DNA of 64,000 bases from JAALKW01 sp963974485 (GCA_963974485.1 CAXBBS010000002.1:62001-126000), one strand, 5' to 3'; shown: positions 54,777 to 64,000, numbered from the stretch's first letter. A program made the numbers and translations. The notes: a model not told the origin generated them from the sequence alone.

Positions 54777-54806
54777 ATCATACCGGTTTCACTCAAAACT
54801 AATCAA
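54777..54806 (-). promoter_or_regulatory. Promoter of tRNA-Pro
   Basis: On the minus strand TTGATT (54806-54801) and TATGAT (54782-54777) are separated by 18 bases, and the tRNA begins 10 bases after the -10. The site overlaps the stop of the upstream acyl-CoA dehydrogenase gene. Confidence 0.55.
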
Positions 54807-55963
54807 GAGCTAAATGCATTTATTCCTGTGATATGACGGCCTAGCGTTAATAAATGCACGTTATCCGTTCCCTCATAGGTAAACACCGACTCAAGGTTTA
54901 ACATATGACGAATCACATAGTATTCCAGGCTGACGCCATTCGCTCCCAATAAATTCCGACACATACGCGCAATTTTAAGTGCTTCGCGACATGAGTTGCC
55001 TTTAATTAAAGAAATCATGGCTGGGTTCTCGCGTTCTTTTTCTTTTAATCGTCCTATATACAGATTCATGCAATCAGCTTTCATAATTTCGGTATACATC
55101 AGACTTAAATCTTTTTGAATGAGCTGGAAGCCTGCCAGCGGTTGATTAAATTGCTTACGTTCAATTAAATAATCACGCGTTAGATCAAAACACGCTTTCG
55201 CAGCGCCCATGGCACCCCAAGCAATCCCGTAACGTGCCTGACTCAAGCAACTCAAGGCCGCACCTAAACCACGCTTGCTTCCGGGTAACAAATTTTCTTC
55301 TGGAATAAATACATCATCAAAAAATAACTCACCCGTAAGTGACGCACGTAATGACATTTTTAATTTCATTTCTTTCGAAGTAAAGCCTTTAAAACCTTTT
55401 TCAACTAAAAAACCTCGAATACCTTCATCGGTTTTGGCCCAAACAACGGCAACATCTGCTATGTTACCGTTTGTAATCCATATTTTTGACCCGTTGAGAC
55501 AATACCCACCTTTTACTTTTTTAGCATAGGTATGCATGCCCGAAGGATCTGAACCGGCATTGGGCTCTGTTAGACCAAAACAACCAATAAGCTCACCTTT
55601 TGCCATTTTAGGTAAAAATCGCATTTTTTGTTCTTCGCTGCCATAACGAAATATCGGGTACATGCATAATGAACTTTGAACAGAAACAAAACTTCTCAAG
55701 CCGCTGTCACCGCGTTCGAGCTCTTGGCACACCAAGCCATAAGCAACATAAGACGCACCCGAACCACCGTATTGCTCAGGTAAGGTAAGACCTAACAGTC
55801 CTAGATCAGCTGTTTGTTGTATTAATTTTTCAGGAAAAACGGCTTTTTCAAACGCTTCGGTAATATGAGGCATCACATCGTTTGTAACAAAGCGCGCAAC
55901 GTTATCACGTATCATGCGTTCGTCATCATGTAGTTGAGCGTCAATACATAACAAATCATCCAT
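54803..55963 (-). CDS. Glutaryl-CoA dehydrogenase-like acyl-CoA dehydrogenase
   Basis: 386 residues. GCFGLTEPNAGSDP and KIWITNGNIADV are FAD/acyl-CoA contacts, and E364 in FTYEGTDNVH is at the catalytic base position. The block RSFVSVQSSLCMYPI and the ending LTLGRHITGINAF are closest to GcdH, which oxidises and decarboxylates glutaryl-CoA in lysine breakdown; another short-chain dehydrogenase cannot be excluded. It stands alone, upstream of tRNA-Pro on the same strand. Confidence 0.85.
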   Translation of the reverse strand: MDDLLCIDAQLHDDERMIRDNVARFVTNDVMPHITEAFEKAVFPEKLIQQTADLGLLGLTLPEQYGGSGASYVAYGLVCQELERGDSGLRSFVSVQSSLCMYPIFRYGSEEQKMRFLPKMAKGELIGCFGLTEPNAGSDPSGMHTYAKKVKGGYCLNGSKIWITNGNIADVAVVWAKTDEGIRGFLVEKGFKGFTSKEMKLKMSLRASLTGELFFDDVFIPEENLLPGSKRGLGAALSCLSQARYGIAWGAMGAAKACFDLTRDYLIERKQFNQPLAGFQLIQKDLSLMYTEIMKADCMNLYIGRLKEKERENPAMISLIKGNSCREALKIARMCRNLLGANGVSLEYYVIRHMLNLESVFTYEGTDNVHLLTLGRHITGINAFSS

Positions 55964-56009
55964 ACAAACAATCCTTCTTATTAAATATCAAAAATTAATT
56001 ACTTTTGCT

Positions 56010-57350
56010 TTAATAAAGCGTAGGTCCTCTCGTTTCGTAAAAACCCGGAGATGTTGTATTCTCACGGGCCGTACAACCTCCATCAAACCCACCTGTGGAG
56101 GTCATGGTACATTGCCATATGTTTGTTGATAAATCACCTATGTAAGAAGACGTAACACCATTAATCGTATTAAACGTAGCATTAATCGTCCGCTTAAATG
56201 CCGGCGAAGTCGTATTGGTTAATGCCGTGCAGTCATCAGCAAAGGTTCCCGCCGCATTCATGGGGCATTGCCATAAAATATTTGAATGATCAGCAACATA
56301 AGCATATGTCGTTCCGGAAAATGTATGAAAAGTGGCATTAATCGTTTGATTAAAAGCAGCTGGGTTCTTATTGGTTAATGCCGTGCATTCACCAGCAAAG
56401 TCCCCCGTTTCACTCATAGGGCACTGCCACAGCGTATCTGACAAATCCGATATATAGGCATACAGAACACCAGAAAATGTTTTAAACGTTAGAGTTTGTG
56501 TTCTATAAAATGGCGACGTATTCGTTAATGCAGTACAACTCCCAACAAATTCACCGCTTGAGCTCATTGTACATTGCCACACGATATCAGAATAATTAGT
56601 GATATAGGCATACGTCGTACCTGAAAATACTTTGAAGGTTGCCTGTAATGCAAAGCCAGTAAAATTGGGTGTGATTGTATCTACTAATGCTACACAGGCC
56701 TCATCAAATTCGCCGCTTGAGTTGATTTGGCATTGCCATACTTCATTTCTAAATGTTGTAACATAAAGATAAGTATTCTCCAAAAATGTATAAGGTGTCG
56801 CAAATATTGTTCGTATAAAACCCGGTGCTGTTGAGTTGGTGTGTGCAGTACAATCTCCACTAAAATCGCCATTTGAACCTATGGGACATTGCCATAAAGT
56901 ATTACTTCCATCACCCACATAAGCGCGCGTTACAGGTAGCGTGGTCACATGTAACATATCCTCCGGCGATGGTTGATAACATTGTAATATTGAACCCTGT
57001 TCGCACACACGTGGGCCGTTACTTATCGACGATGTAAGTTCACTACCGCTTACATGTAATGAAAGCGTACATGAGGCATTCCCGGTGAGTGTAAACGGAT
57101 TGCTGCAGGCACCCACTCCTGTTGTTAATTGGGTCACACCAGGTAAGCTTCGCATATTAAGAACGTGTGTTTTGGGTGATTGATTCGTAATTTTATATTG
57201 CACGGTCGCCGTGCCCGTAATCGGAACAGATACCGTCGTTGCGGTTAATGGCGTAAATGACCATACAGGCGTGCCTGCTGATACTGTATGAACAAAACTT
57301 AAAATTAGAAAAAAGCTGAGTATGCGGCCCACTCGTAATTTTTCGAGCAT
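56010..57350 (-). CDS. Secreted protein with six 50-residue repeats
   Basis: 446 residues with a Sec signal peptide ending VSAG. Residues about 27-140 form an Ig-like domain (ATVQYKITNQSPKTHVLNMR, NASCTLSLHVSG). From about 142 to the end six repeats of 50-53 residues follow, each with the pattern YAYxxDxSxxLWQCPMxxxG then FxxxCTALTNxxPAF. The paired Cys in each unit likely make disulfides, and six blades suggest a beta-propeller, both inference. N-terminal domains like this are seen in Legionella secreted proteins. No function is assigned. Confidence 0.8.
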   Translation of the reverse strand: MLEKLRVGRILSFFLILSFVHTVSAGTPVWSFTPLTATTVSVPITGTATVQYKITNQSPKTHVLNMRSLPGVTQLTTGVGACSNPFTLTGNASCTLSLHVSGSELTSSISNGPRVCEQGSILQCYQPSPEDMLHVTTLPVTRAYVGDGSNTLWQCPIGSNGDFSGDCTAHTNSTAPGFIRTIFATPYTFLENTYLYVTTFRNEVWQCQINSSGEFDEACVALVDTITPNFTGFALQATFKVFSGTTYAYITNYSDIVWQCTMSSSGEFVGSCTALTNTSPFYRTQTLTFKTFSGVLYAYISDLSDTLWQCPMSETGDFAGECTALTNKNPAAFNQTINATFHTFSGTTYAYVADHSNILWQCPMNAAGTFADDCTALTNTTSPAFKRTINATFNTINGVTSSYIGDLSTNIWQCTMTSTGGFDGGCTARENTTSPGFYETRGPTLY

Positions 57351-57485
57351 AAAAAAATCCTTTTTTTAATCACTAACTATAATAACTAAAATTGTGCCAA
57401 ATACACAAGCTTACGATTGGTAAAGCTGCTTTAAATCCTATAAACTTTTTCTAATTGCTTAATTGAGCTCTAAGAAGGATACAAC

Positions 57486-57683
57486 ATGAAATGGATGGTG
57501 TTTTTATTCAGTGGATTGGCTCTTACTGGTTGTTTTAACGATAGTTTGGATGAACTCTCTTCGCATCAAATCATTGCGGCCCCTGCAAACCGCTGGGCTC
57601 ACTGGGGGCAACAAAATCCGGTGGATGTGTCTGCGACAGATGATAGCTCACACAAAGCATGTCAAAAAAAACCGGTGGCTTAA
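57486..57683 (+). CDS. Small lipoprotein
   Basis: 65 residues with a lipoprotein signal (MKWMVFLFSGLALTGC; lipobox LTGC, Cys 16 lipidated). AAGGA lies 8 bases before the ATG. The mature part is short and polar with no known domain. It stands between the repeat protein and panD, convergent with panD. Confidence 0.65.
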   Translation: MKWMVFLFSGLALTGCFNDSLDELSSHQIIAAPANRWAHWGQQNPVDVSATDDSSHKACQKKPVA

Positions 57684-57686
57684 GAC

Positions 57687-58079
57687 TTAATCCACACAAG
57701 CTAAATCAGCAGCTATTTCTGGGCGCAATGCTTTGATTTGATTATTCTCATCAACAAACACAATGCTTTGTTTAAAGGCTCGGCATTCAGCATTAGGAAT
57801 ATCAATAAACGACGCGATAATAATCAAATCACCAGGCGCGACCAAACGTGCTGCAGCACCGTTAACACAAACAGCACTGGAGCCGGACTTGCCTTCTATT
57901 GTATAGGTCTCAAAACGCGTTCCTGCCGTCACATTCCATATATGAACCGCTTCGCTGGGTAATAAATCAGCTGCTTCGAGTAATTCGGGTGATAAAGTAA
58001 TGCTGCCTTCGTAATTTAAATCGGCATGCGTGACGCGCGCACGATGAATTTTAGACTTTAACATACGTCTGGTGTACAT
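57687..58079 (-). CDS. panD: Aspartate 1-decarboxylase precursor
   Basis: 130 residues from the ATG at 58079, which has GGAG 7 bases upstream; an ATG at 58148 gives an extension that reads through the topA terminator. It self-cleaves at G25-S26 (YEGSITL) to form the pyruvoyl group and makes beta-alanine for CoA. Y58-like and K9 (LKSKIHR) are conserved. Confidence 0.95.
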   Translation of the reverse strand: MYTRRMLKSKIHRARVTHADLNYEGSITLSPELLEAADLLPSEAVHIWNVTAGTRFETYTIEGKSGSSAVCVNGAAARLVAPGDLIIIASFIDIPNAECRAFKQSIVFVDENNQIKALRPEIAADLACVD

Positions 58080-58103
58080 CTTGTAACTCCGAGTGTTTTT
58101 GAT

Positions 58104-58133
58104 TAAAAACCGCCTCCCAAGGCAGGGAGACGG
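58104..58133 (-). terminator. Rho-independent terminator after topA
   Basis: CCGTCTCCC and GGGAGGCGG pair (one mismatch) around a 6-base loop at 58110-58133 on the minus strand, followed by TTTTT. It lies 37 bases past the topA stop and just before the panD ribosome site. Confidence 0.75.
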
Positions 58134-58169
58134 TGCCCGATAGGGCATATAAAGATAAAATGAAGTGTA

Positions 58170-60455
58170 TTATTCTTCCACTTTCTCGATAAAATCACAG
58201 CCTTCTTTAGGGCACAGAATTTGCTTACCCGAGCGCTTGGTTTCTTTCATGGTGAGCAAAGGCCACGCACATCGAGGACAAGGTTTATCGATAGGCTCAT
58301 TCCATAATGCATAGTCGCATTTAGGATATTTAGCGCACGAATAAAATACTTTTCCTCGTCGTGATTTACGCTTCAGCAATGTTGATGCATCACATTTCGG
58401 GCAAAGCACACCTGTATCAGCCGGTTTTTCAAGTGGCTCAATAAACTTACAGTTAGGATAACCACCACAACCAATAAACCGGCCATATCGACCTGTTTTA
58501 ATATGGAGCGGATTGGCGCATTGCGGGCACTCACGTCCTTCAACCACTTCAGGCTCGGGTGATGTTTCACCACCTTTCATATCTTGGGTGTAATCACAGT
58601 CAGGATACCCGGTACATCCGATAAAACGACCACGTTTTCCTAGACGAATAGCCAAAGGCTTTTCACATTTAGGACACTTGTCGTCGGTCTCTTCTGTTGT
58701 TACATCTTTACGTTGAACTTGCTCATCAATGGCATGAATTTGTTCAACAAAAGGCTTCCAAAAGTTTTCGAGCACGGGAATCCATTCGTTTTCACCCCGG
58801 GCGACCGCGTCTAACGTATCTTCAAGTTGTGCTGTAAACTGATAGTCCACATAACGCGTGAAATATTTGGTTAAAAAATTACTGACAACGCGACCAACAT
58901 CCGTCGGTGTAAAACGTTTTTTAAGCACGGTAACGTATTCGCGCTGTTGCAATGTATGAATAATCGATGCGTACGTTGATGGGCGTCCTATATCAAATTC
59001 TTCGAGCGCTTTAACCAAGCTAGCTTCTGAATACCGTGGTGGTGGCTCGGTAAAATGCTGATCTGGACGAATATCTAATAACGTAACCGATTCTCCGACT
59101 TCAAACGCGGGAAGTTTTGTATCACCACCTTGGTCATCAGCCTTGGCATCATCCTTTCCTTCTTCATAAACCGAAAGAAATCCAGGAAAAACAAGGGTTG
59201 AACCATTGGCACGAAAACGATGGCCTTCACCACATACAAAATCGACGGCAACGGTATCTAATATTGCATCGACCATTTGAGAAGCTAAGGTACGCTTCCA
59301 AATAAGCCCGTACAGTTTAAATTGATCGGGCGTTAATGCTGCTTGCACGGCTTCGGGAGCACGCTGAATATCAGTCGGACGAATGGCTTCATGCGCCTCT
59401 TGTGCATTTTTAGATTTTGTTTTATAAACTCGTATATCTTTAGGGCAATTATCAGCACCATAGCGCTCTTGGATATAAGCACGAATTTCGGTTAACGCTT
59501 CGGATGCTAAGTGTACGGAGTCTGTACGCATATAACTAATCAAACCCACGGTACCCGAAGAGCCCACATCAATCCCTTCATATAACTGCTGTGCCACGGT
59601 CATGGTTTTACGGGCTGTAAAGCCTAATTTTCGAGCGGCCTCTTGTTGCAGTGTTGAGGTAATAAACGGAGCTGCTGGTTTTCGTTTACGTTGTTTTTTA
59701 TCCACACTTTCAACACGCAAAGCGCCTTTGGCTTCTGCCAATAAAACATCTCGCATACTATGTGCTTGTTCGGTGTTATTTACGGTAAACTGCTGTAACT
59801 TTTCTGTTTTATAATGCGTAAGACGTGCTTCAAACGGCACGCCTTTGCTTTCAGAAAGTGCTTGAAGACGCCAATACTCTTGAGTTTCAAAACGCTCAAT
59901 CTCTTCTTCACGCTCGACAATCAAGCGTAATGCTGGACTTTGAACACGTCCTGCGGATAAACCAGGGCGTACTTTTTTCCACAATAACGGTGATAAATTA
60001 AAACCTACTAAATAATCTAATGCGCGTCGAGCTTGTTGCGCATTGACCATATCCATTAAGACATCACGTGGTTTTTTTATCGCATCTTGAATCGCTGATT
60101 TTGTGATTTCATTAAAAACAATGCGCTGAACTGTTTTTCCCTCTAATAAATTTTGTTCTTTCATTAATTCATGTACGTGCCATGAAATAGCTTCACCTTC
60201 GCGATCAGGGTCAGTCGCGAGCAAAAGTGAGTCTGCACGTTTCATTGCTTTTGCAATACGTTCGACATGCTTCGCATTTCGCTCAATCGGCGTATACTTC
60301 ATTGCAAAATTTGCGTCTGGATTCACCGAACCTTTTTTAGCTGGCAAATCACGAACATGACCGTATGAGGCCAATACATGGTAATCTTTACCTAAATATT
60401 TTTCGATCGTTTTGGCTTTTGCTGGTGACTCAACGATAACTAAGTGTTTGCTCAT
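58170..60455 (-). CDS. topA: DNA topoisomerase I (type IA)
   Basis: 761 residues. TOPRIM acidic residues are in VIVESPAKAKTIEKYLG and LLATDPDREGEAISWH; the nucleophilic Tyr is in GLISYMRTDSVHLA. Four C-terminal zinc-ribbon repeats follow (CPKCEKPLAIR, CPQCANPLHIK, CPKCDASTLLKR, CPRCAWPLLTMK). Relaxes negative supercoils. Preceded by dprA-smg, the usual gammaproteobacterial order. Confidence 0.97.
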   Translation of the reverse strand: MSKHLVIVESPAKAKTIEKYLGKDYHVLASYGHVRDLPAKKGSVNPDANFAMKYTPIERNAKHVERIAKAMKRADSLLLATDPDREGEAISWHVHELMKEQNLLEGKTVQRIVFNEITKSAIQDAIKKPRDVLMDMVNAQQARRALDYLVGFNLSPLLWKKVRPGLSAGRVQSPALRLIVEREEEIERFETQEYWRLQALSESKGVPFEARLTHYKTEKLQQFTVNNTEQAHSMRDVLLAEAKGALRVESVDKKQRKRKPAAPFITSTLQQEAARKLGFTARKTMTVAQQLYEGIDVGSSGTVGLISYMRTDSVHLASEALTEIRAYIQERYGADNCPKDIRVYKTKSKNAQEAHEAIRPTDIQRAPEAVQAALTPDQFKLYGLIWKRTLASQMVDAILDTVAVDFVCGEGHRFRANGSTLVFPGFLSVYEEGKDDAKADDQGGDTKLPAFEVGESVTLLDIRPDQHFTEPPPRYSEASLVKALEEFDIGRPSTYASIIHTLQQREYVTVLKKRFTPTDVGRVVSNFLTKYFTRYVDYQFTAQLEDTLDAVARGENEWIPVLENFWKPFVEQIHAIDEQVQRKDVTTEETDDKCPKCEKPLAIRLGKRGRFIGCTGYPDCDYTQDMKGGETSPEPEVVEGRECPQCANPLHIKTGRYGRFIGCGGYPNCKFIEPLEKPADTGVLCPKCDASTLLKRKSRRGKVFYSCAKYPKCDYALWNEPIDKPCPRCAWPLLTMKETKRSGKQILCPKEGCDFIEKVEE

Positions 60456-60476
60456 GCAGATTAAACCTTTTTTTAA

Positions 60477-60953
60477 TTAATGCAGCGGTAAACCGTCTTC
60501 TTTTTGATATAAAACGAGATCTAAAAAAGCCAATTGTGAAGAAGGTAAATTCTCCGCCAGCGTATTCCGCACAGCCCATTTAGTTTCTTGTAAATTAATA
60601 AAGCGAGATTCGGAAAACATCAAGCGATTGATAACAAATTCCATCGCATCAGAAGAAAGTACACCCAATCGGTCTAATTTTTTCAATAATTGATGGCTCG
60701 CACGGGTGAATCTTATCTGTTCTTCATGCGTGAAAATACGCTCACTTTGATTGCTTGCTGAACGAAACCAAAGCATTTCAAGCGTCGTTTTTTTACCTGT
60801 AGTTGAAGAAACTTCAACATTGGCTTGTCGCTTTAGTACGTGCGCTGTATCTAACTCTGAGTCTTTAGCCGCTTCTGGAGTAGACGCTTCTTTTAAGTGT
60901 GTTAATGTTTGTTCAAACAAGGTAAGCAACATCTCGAGTAAATTATCTTTCAT
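60477..60953 (-). CDS. smg: Smg family protein (DUF494)
   Basis: 158 residues. The family is known by position between dprA and topA and by the conserved core (EEQIRFTRASHQLLKKLDRLG, with EFVINRLMFSES). Biochemical role is unknown. Its start overlaps the dprA stop by 4 bases, so it is translationally coupled. Confidence 0.85.
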   Translation of the reverse strand: MKDNLLEMLLTLFEQTLTHLKEASTPEAAKDSELDTAHVLKRQANVEVSSTTGKKTTLEMLWFRSASNQSERIFTHEEQIRFTRASHQLLKKLDRLGVLSSDAMEFVINRLMFSESRFINLQETKWAVRNTLAENLPSSQLAFLDLVLYQKEDGLPLH

Positions 60954-62026
60954 CGTTTACACCTTATGTAGCCTCCAGGGACGGCATTGACGTGCCCCAG
61001 AAGTTCTAATTCTGCCAGATCATTAATCACATCCTCAACCGGTAAACTGCTTCGATCCACAATTTTATCTACGGTGGTAACATCAAAACCAATATACGCG
61101 ATCAGGGAACCCGATTCCCCTTCTAAGGGACGAACATCTTTACTCATTTCCTCAAACCTGCGTTCAACACAGAGTTCTTCTAAAACCTCTTGCGTCGAGG
61201 TAACCAATGCAGCGCCTTGCCGCAGTAAAGCATGACATCCTTTTGCCTCGGGGTTATGAATCGACCCGGGTAATGCCATGACATTACGATTTTGCTCCAA
61301 AGCCAAATGTGCTGTAATCAAAGAACCACTTTTAAGCGAGCACTCGATAACAAGTGTTGCATCAGACAAACCGCTAATAATGCGGTTTCTGCGTGGAAAA
61401 TGTCCAGCTGCAGGAGGTGTTCCCAGAGGGAACTCACTCAAAAGAAGCCCTTTTGCTTTAATCTCTTCCGTTAATTTTGCATGTTGCCGAGGATAAATGC
61501 AATCAATTCCGGTTCCTAATACGGCAACGGTCTGTCCTTGACCGGCAAGACAACCCTTATGTGCCTCGCCATCAACGCCTCGTGCAAGCCCACTAACAAT
61601 TGTCACGCCTTGCCCTCCCAGGTCTCGCGCAAATTGCCAGGCTGTTTCAGCCCCACCAATCGAGGGCGTACGTGTACCGACCATCGCAAGTTTTGGCCCT
61701 TCAAGGCAGCCTATATCACCCCAAGCATACAGTACCGGTGGTGCGTCAGGTATTTCTTTTAATAAAGCTGGATACGCTGTATCAAGCCAGGTTAATATAT
61801 GCTGGTTATGCGCTTCTTGCCAACGCAAATCGGCCTCAATGATATGTGGTTTTGCACTCACCAGTACGCCAGCAAGACGCTCAGGAACACCGGCATGAAG
61901 CAGATCTTTTTTAGATAAATTAAAGATGGTTCGAGCATCAGGCCAACGTCGCAAAAGTTTTGCAATGGTTCGCGGCCCAACATTGGGTAGGCGATTTAAC
62001 ACCAATAGAGCATGTTTATTATTCAT
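60950..62026 (-). CDS. dprA: DNA-processing protein DprA
   Basis: 358 residues. Rossmann-like core with GLARGVDGEAHKGCL, VLGTGIDCIYPRQH, LLSEFPLGTPP and ISGLSDATLVIE; a C-terminal winged helix (VTTVDKIVDRSSLPVEDVI) is present. It loads RecA onto incoming single-stranded DNA in natural transformation. It begins the dprA-smg-topA run. Confidence 0.95.
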   Translation of the reverse strand: MNNKHALLVLNRLPNVGPRTIAKLLRRWPDARTIFNLSKKDLLHAGVPERLAGVLVSAKPHIIEADLRWQEAHNQHILTWLDTAYPALLKEIPDAPPVLYAWGDIGCLEGPKLAMVGTRTPSIGGAETAWQFARDLGGQGVTIVSGLARGVDGEAHKGCLAGQGQTVAVLGTGIDCIYPRQHAKLTEEIKAKGLLLSEFPLGTPPAAGHFPRRNRIISGLSDATLVIECSLKSGSLITAHLALEQNRNVMALPGSIHNPEAKGCHALLRQGAALVTSTQEVLEELCVERRFEEMSKDVRPLEGESGSLIAYIGFDVTTVDKIVDRSSLPVEDVINDLAELELLGHVNAVPGGYIRCKR

Positions 62027-62166
62027 ATTTAATCCGTTATGTCATCCGTGTAATATCCAATAAAGGCTGGTACTAGCTAATTCATTGCTGTGAAGCAACG
62101 ATTTATTGTATAATTAGCGTATTCTATTGTCATCTATTATTTACATATTTTGAGGCTTTGCTTTAT

Positions 62167-62667
62167 ATGGCTATACATAAAATCATTTACCTCCCTGATG
62201 CACGCTTACGGCAAAAAAATGCTCCAATAGAAGTATTTGATGAAAAACTTGAGATTTTAATCAACGACATGTTTGAAACCATGTATCACGCCAACGGCGT
62301 GGGGCTCGCTGCACCTCAAATCGGTCTTAACATCATGCTCACGGTGATTGACGTGATCGGTGATAAAAGTCAACAGCTGGTGCTCGCTAATCCAGAGATT
62401 ATCGCATCTGACGGATCGGTCAAATCACAAGAAGGTTGCCTATCCGTTCCTGGTGCTTTTGATACGGTGACGCGCTCCGAAACGGTGACTGTCCGAGCGC
62501 AAGATCGCTTTGGAAAAACATTTGAAATGACAGGTCATGGCTTGCTTAGCCACTGTTTTCAGCATGAGATAGATCACCTCAACGGTAAGTTATTTGTTGA
62601 TCACTTGTCGCCACTTAAGCGCGCCATGGCGAAGAAAAAGCTCGATAAATTTAAACGTCAGCATTAA
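62167..62667 (+). CDS. def: Peptide deformylase
   Basis: 166 residues from the ATG at 62167, with GAGG 11 bases upstream; a TTG at 62158 is an alternative too close to that site. Metal-site motifs are GVGLAAPQIG, EGCLSVPG and QHEIDHLNGKLF. Removes the N-formyl group from new proteins. First gene of def-fmt-rsmB. Confidence 0.95.
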   Translation: MAIHKIIYLPDARLRQKNAPIEVFDEKLEILINDMFETMYHANGVGLAAPQIGLNIMLTVIDVIGDKSQQLVLANPEIIASDGSVKSQEGCLSVPGAFDTVTRSETVTVRAQDRFGKTFEMTGHGLLSHCFQHEIDHLNGKLFVDHLSPLKRAMAKKKLDKFKRQH

Positions 62668-62681
62668 ATATAAGCCTATCT

Positions 62682-63635
62682 ATGACCCCTTCAACATCAT
62701 TAAATATTGTTTTTGCAGGAACGCCCGAGTTTACCTGCCCTGCTTTGGATGCACTTGCTGCATCCAAGCATCATCTATCAGCTATTTACACACAACCAGA
62801 CCGTCCTGCGGGTCGTGGTCGTCGCATGAAAGCGTCTCCAGTAAAACAATGGGCTGAAGAACATCAAATTCCCGTATATCAGCCGCTAAATTTTAAACAT
62901 CAAGAAGCCCAAGACGAGCTTCGAGCGCTTAAGCCGGATGTATTCGTCGTGATTGCTTACGGTTTAATTTTACCCCAAGCGGTACTTGATATTCCACGGC
63001 TTGGCTGCATCAACGTACATGCTTCTCTTTTGCCAAATTGGCGTGGCGCATCCCCTATTCAAGCGAGTTTACTGCACGGTGACGCCGAAACAGGAGTCAC
63101 CATCATGCAATTAGATGCAGGTATGGATACAGGGCCTATGCTCACGCATGCGACGTGCCAGATACCTGGCGATGCCACTGCAAGTAGTTTACATGATACG
63201 TTAGCTCAATTAGCACCCGCAGCGTTACTCGAAACGTTAAATGCTCTCGCCGAAAACCGCGCTCATCCAATTGCTCAAAATCATGAACTTGCAACTTATG
63301 CACCTAAAATTACAAAGCAGGATGCCATTATTAATTGGCTGAAACCCGCCATTGATATTGAGCGCCAAGTTCGTGCGTTTAATCCCTGGCCCATTGCTCG
63401 AACTGAAGCCGGTGAACAAACACTGCGTGTTCATCAAGCACGCGCGCTACCTCAATCAACCGATGCCGAACCTGGCAGTATACTGTCTCTTGATGCCTCA
63501 GGCATGCTCGTTGCAACCGGCGAAGGTGTATTATGTGTTAAAACCATTCAATTTGCTGGCGGAAAAGCCCTCTCAGTTTCTAATTGGCTAAATGCCAGAA
63601 AGAATACACTTTACCCAGGTCTCAAGCTTCAATGA
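62682..63635 (+). CDS. fmt: Methionyl-tRNA formyltransferase
   Basis: 317 residues. VNVHASLLPNWRGASPI (N and H of the active site) and MQLDAGMDTGPML (catalytic Asp) are present; FAGTPEF opens the Rossmann domain, and the C-terminal OB domain binds tRNA. It follows def after 14 bases. Confidence 0.95.
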   Translation: MTPSTSLNIVFAGTPEFTCPALDALAASKHHLSAIYTQPDRPAGRGRRMKASPVKQWAEEHQIPVYQPLNFKHQEAQDELRALKPDVFVVIAYGLILPQAVLDIPRLGCINVHASLLPNWRGASPIQASLLHGDAETGVTIMQLDAGMDTGPMLTHATCQIPGDATASSLHDTLAQLAPAALLETLNALAENRAHPIAQNHELATYAPKITKQDAIINWLKPAIDIERQVRAFNPWPIARTEAGEQTLRVHQARALPQSTDAEPGSILSLDASGMLVATGEGVLCVKTIQFAGGKALSVSNWLNARKNTLYPGLKLQ

Positions 63636-64000
63636 CAAATCTAACAACAAAAAAACAAAAACAAAATAAAAATCAGAATCAGAATCTAAACGAGCGTCAA
63701 TTAGCACTGGCCGCTTTGCAAGAAGTACTAGCTGACGGCCACTCGTTGTCGCACCTCCAAACCGAACTCACACCGTTTGCTAAAGTACTATGCTTTGGCG
63801 TATGTCGGCATTATTTTCGCCTCGATGCGTTAGCTAAACAATTACTTACAAAACCACCTAAAAATCTTAATATTTGGATCACGCTGCTCATGGGTTTATA
63901 TCAACTTCGTGAATTAGATCTTCCTGATTATGCTGTGGTTCACGAGACCGTAGCGCTACTCAATACAAAAAAAACAACCTGGGCCAAAAGCCTCATCAAC
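63632..64000 (+). CDS. rsmB: 16S rRNA m5C967 methyltransferase RsmB (partial, N-terminus)
   Basis: The first 123 residues only; the gene runs past the window end. The NusB-like domain is visible (FAKVLCFGVCRHYFRLDAL, GLYQLRELDLPDYAVVHETV). The start overlaps the fmt stop by 4 bases (ATGA). A Lys/Asn/Gln-rich stretch (residues 7-17) comes from an A-rich low-complexity tract. Confidence 0.9.
   Translation, partial: MTNLTTKKQKQNKNQNQNLNERQLALAALQEVLADGHSLSHLQTELTPFAKVLCFGVCRHYFRLDALAKQLLTKPPKNLNIWITLLMGLYQLRELDLPDYAVVHETVALLNTKKTTWAKSLIN

Noticed and set aside
56010..57350. CRISPR-like or satellite DNA repeat
   Set aside because: The roughly 155-base repetition is explained by protein repeats in one open frame with diverged bases; no short conserved repeats with unique spacers.

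Overview
This 64 kb window looks like a piece of the chromosome of a gammaproteobacterium, most likely from the Legionellales (Legionella/Coxiella/Berkiella-type, host-associated). That placement is an inference. It rests on the moderately AT-rich DNA, the gammaproteobacterial gene orders (rpmF-plsX-fab-tmk-holB-tatD, dprA-smg-topA, def-fmt-rsmB, secA-mutT, rnhA-dnaQ), and several eukaryotic-like or effector-like proteins set among housekeeping genes. No Dot/Icm, flagellar or phage structural genes lie in the window. No gene-free stretch exceeds about 265 bases.

Layout: 1-3.9 kb holds class Ia ribonucleotide reductase (nrdB incomplete at the window edge, nrdA) with two NrdR-box-like sites 32 bp apart upstream of nrdA. 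4-11.4 kb holds a secreted glycosidase-like protein, pmbA/tldE, infA, an MFS transporter, ruvC-ruvA (no ruvB follows), a QseBC/PmrAB-like two-component pair and yciB. 11.5-15.9 kb is an accessory module: a small orphan gene, a protein with an F-box-like motif, a RES/Xre toxin-antitoxin pair and a tyrosine recombinase. 15.9-31.5 kb is largely core: nnrD, dacB, a coiled-coil membrane protein, dnaQ, rnhA, a POT transporter, mutT, secA, dusA, hemF, a cold-shock protein, pyrE, a protein built from two diverged repeats, anmK, tatD and holB. 31.5-36.7 kb holds tmk and the fatty-acid/phospholipid cluster fabF-acpP-fabG-fabD-plsX-rpmF, which lacks fabH. 36.9-39.9 kb holds mnmA, erpA, map and an L,D-transpeptidase.

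40-46.5 kb is a second variable region: an effector-like membrane-associated protein, an FAD monooxygenase, an orphan HigA antitoxin with what looks like the tail of a lost higB, a NUDIX-like protein with a split box, a decayed acetyltransferase, rdgB, a two-TM protein and a two-barrel outer-membrane protein. Divergent from the latter is the most unusual gene here. It spans 46.7-54.7 kb and encodes a 2,677-residue protein with a SecA-like DExH ATPase core (residues about 1545-2000) inside a very large, otherwise unrecognised protein. It runs antisense into a tRNA-Pro(GGG) gene. From 54.8 kb to the end are a glutaryl-CoA dehydrogenase-like gene, a secreted six-repeat protein, a small lipoprotein, panD, topA, smg, dprA and the divergent def-fmt-rsmB operon (rsmB cut by the window end).

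The core genes serve dNTP supply, recombination and repair, fatty-acid synthesis, translation, envelope maintenance and protein export. The accessory genes (F-box protein, SecA-like giant, hydrophobic-segment proteins, repeat protein, toxin-antitoxin units) fit an organism that lives with eukaryotic cells, but no function is demonstrated for any of them here.
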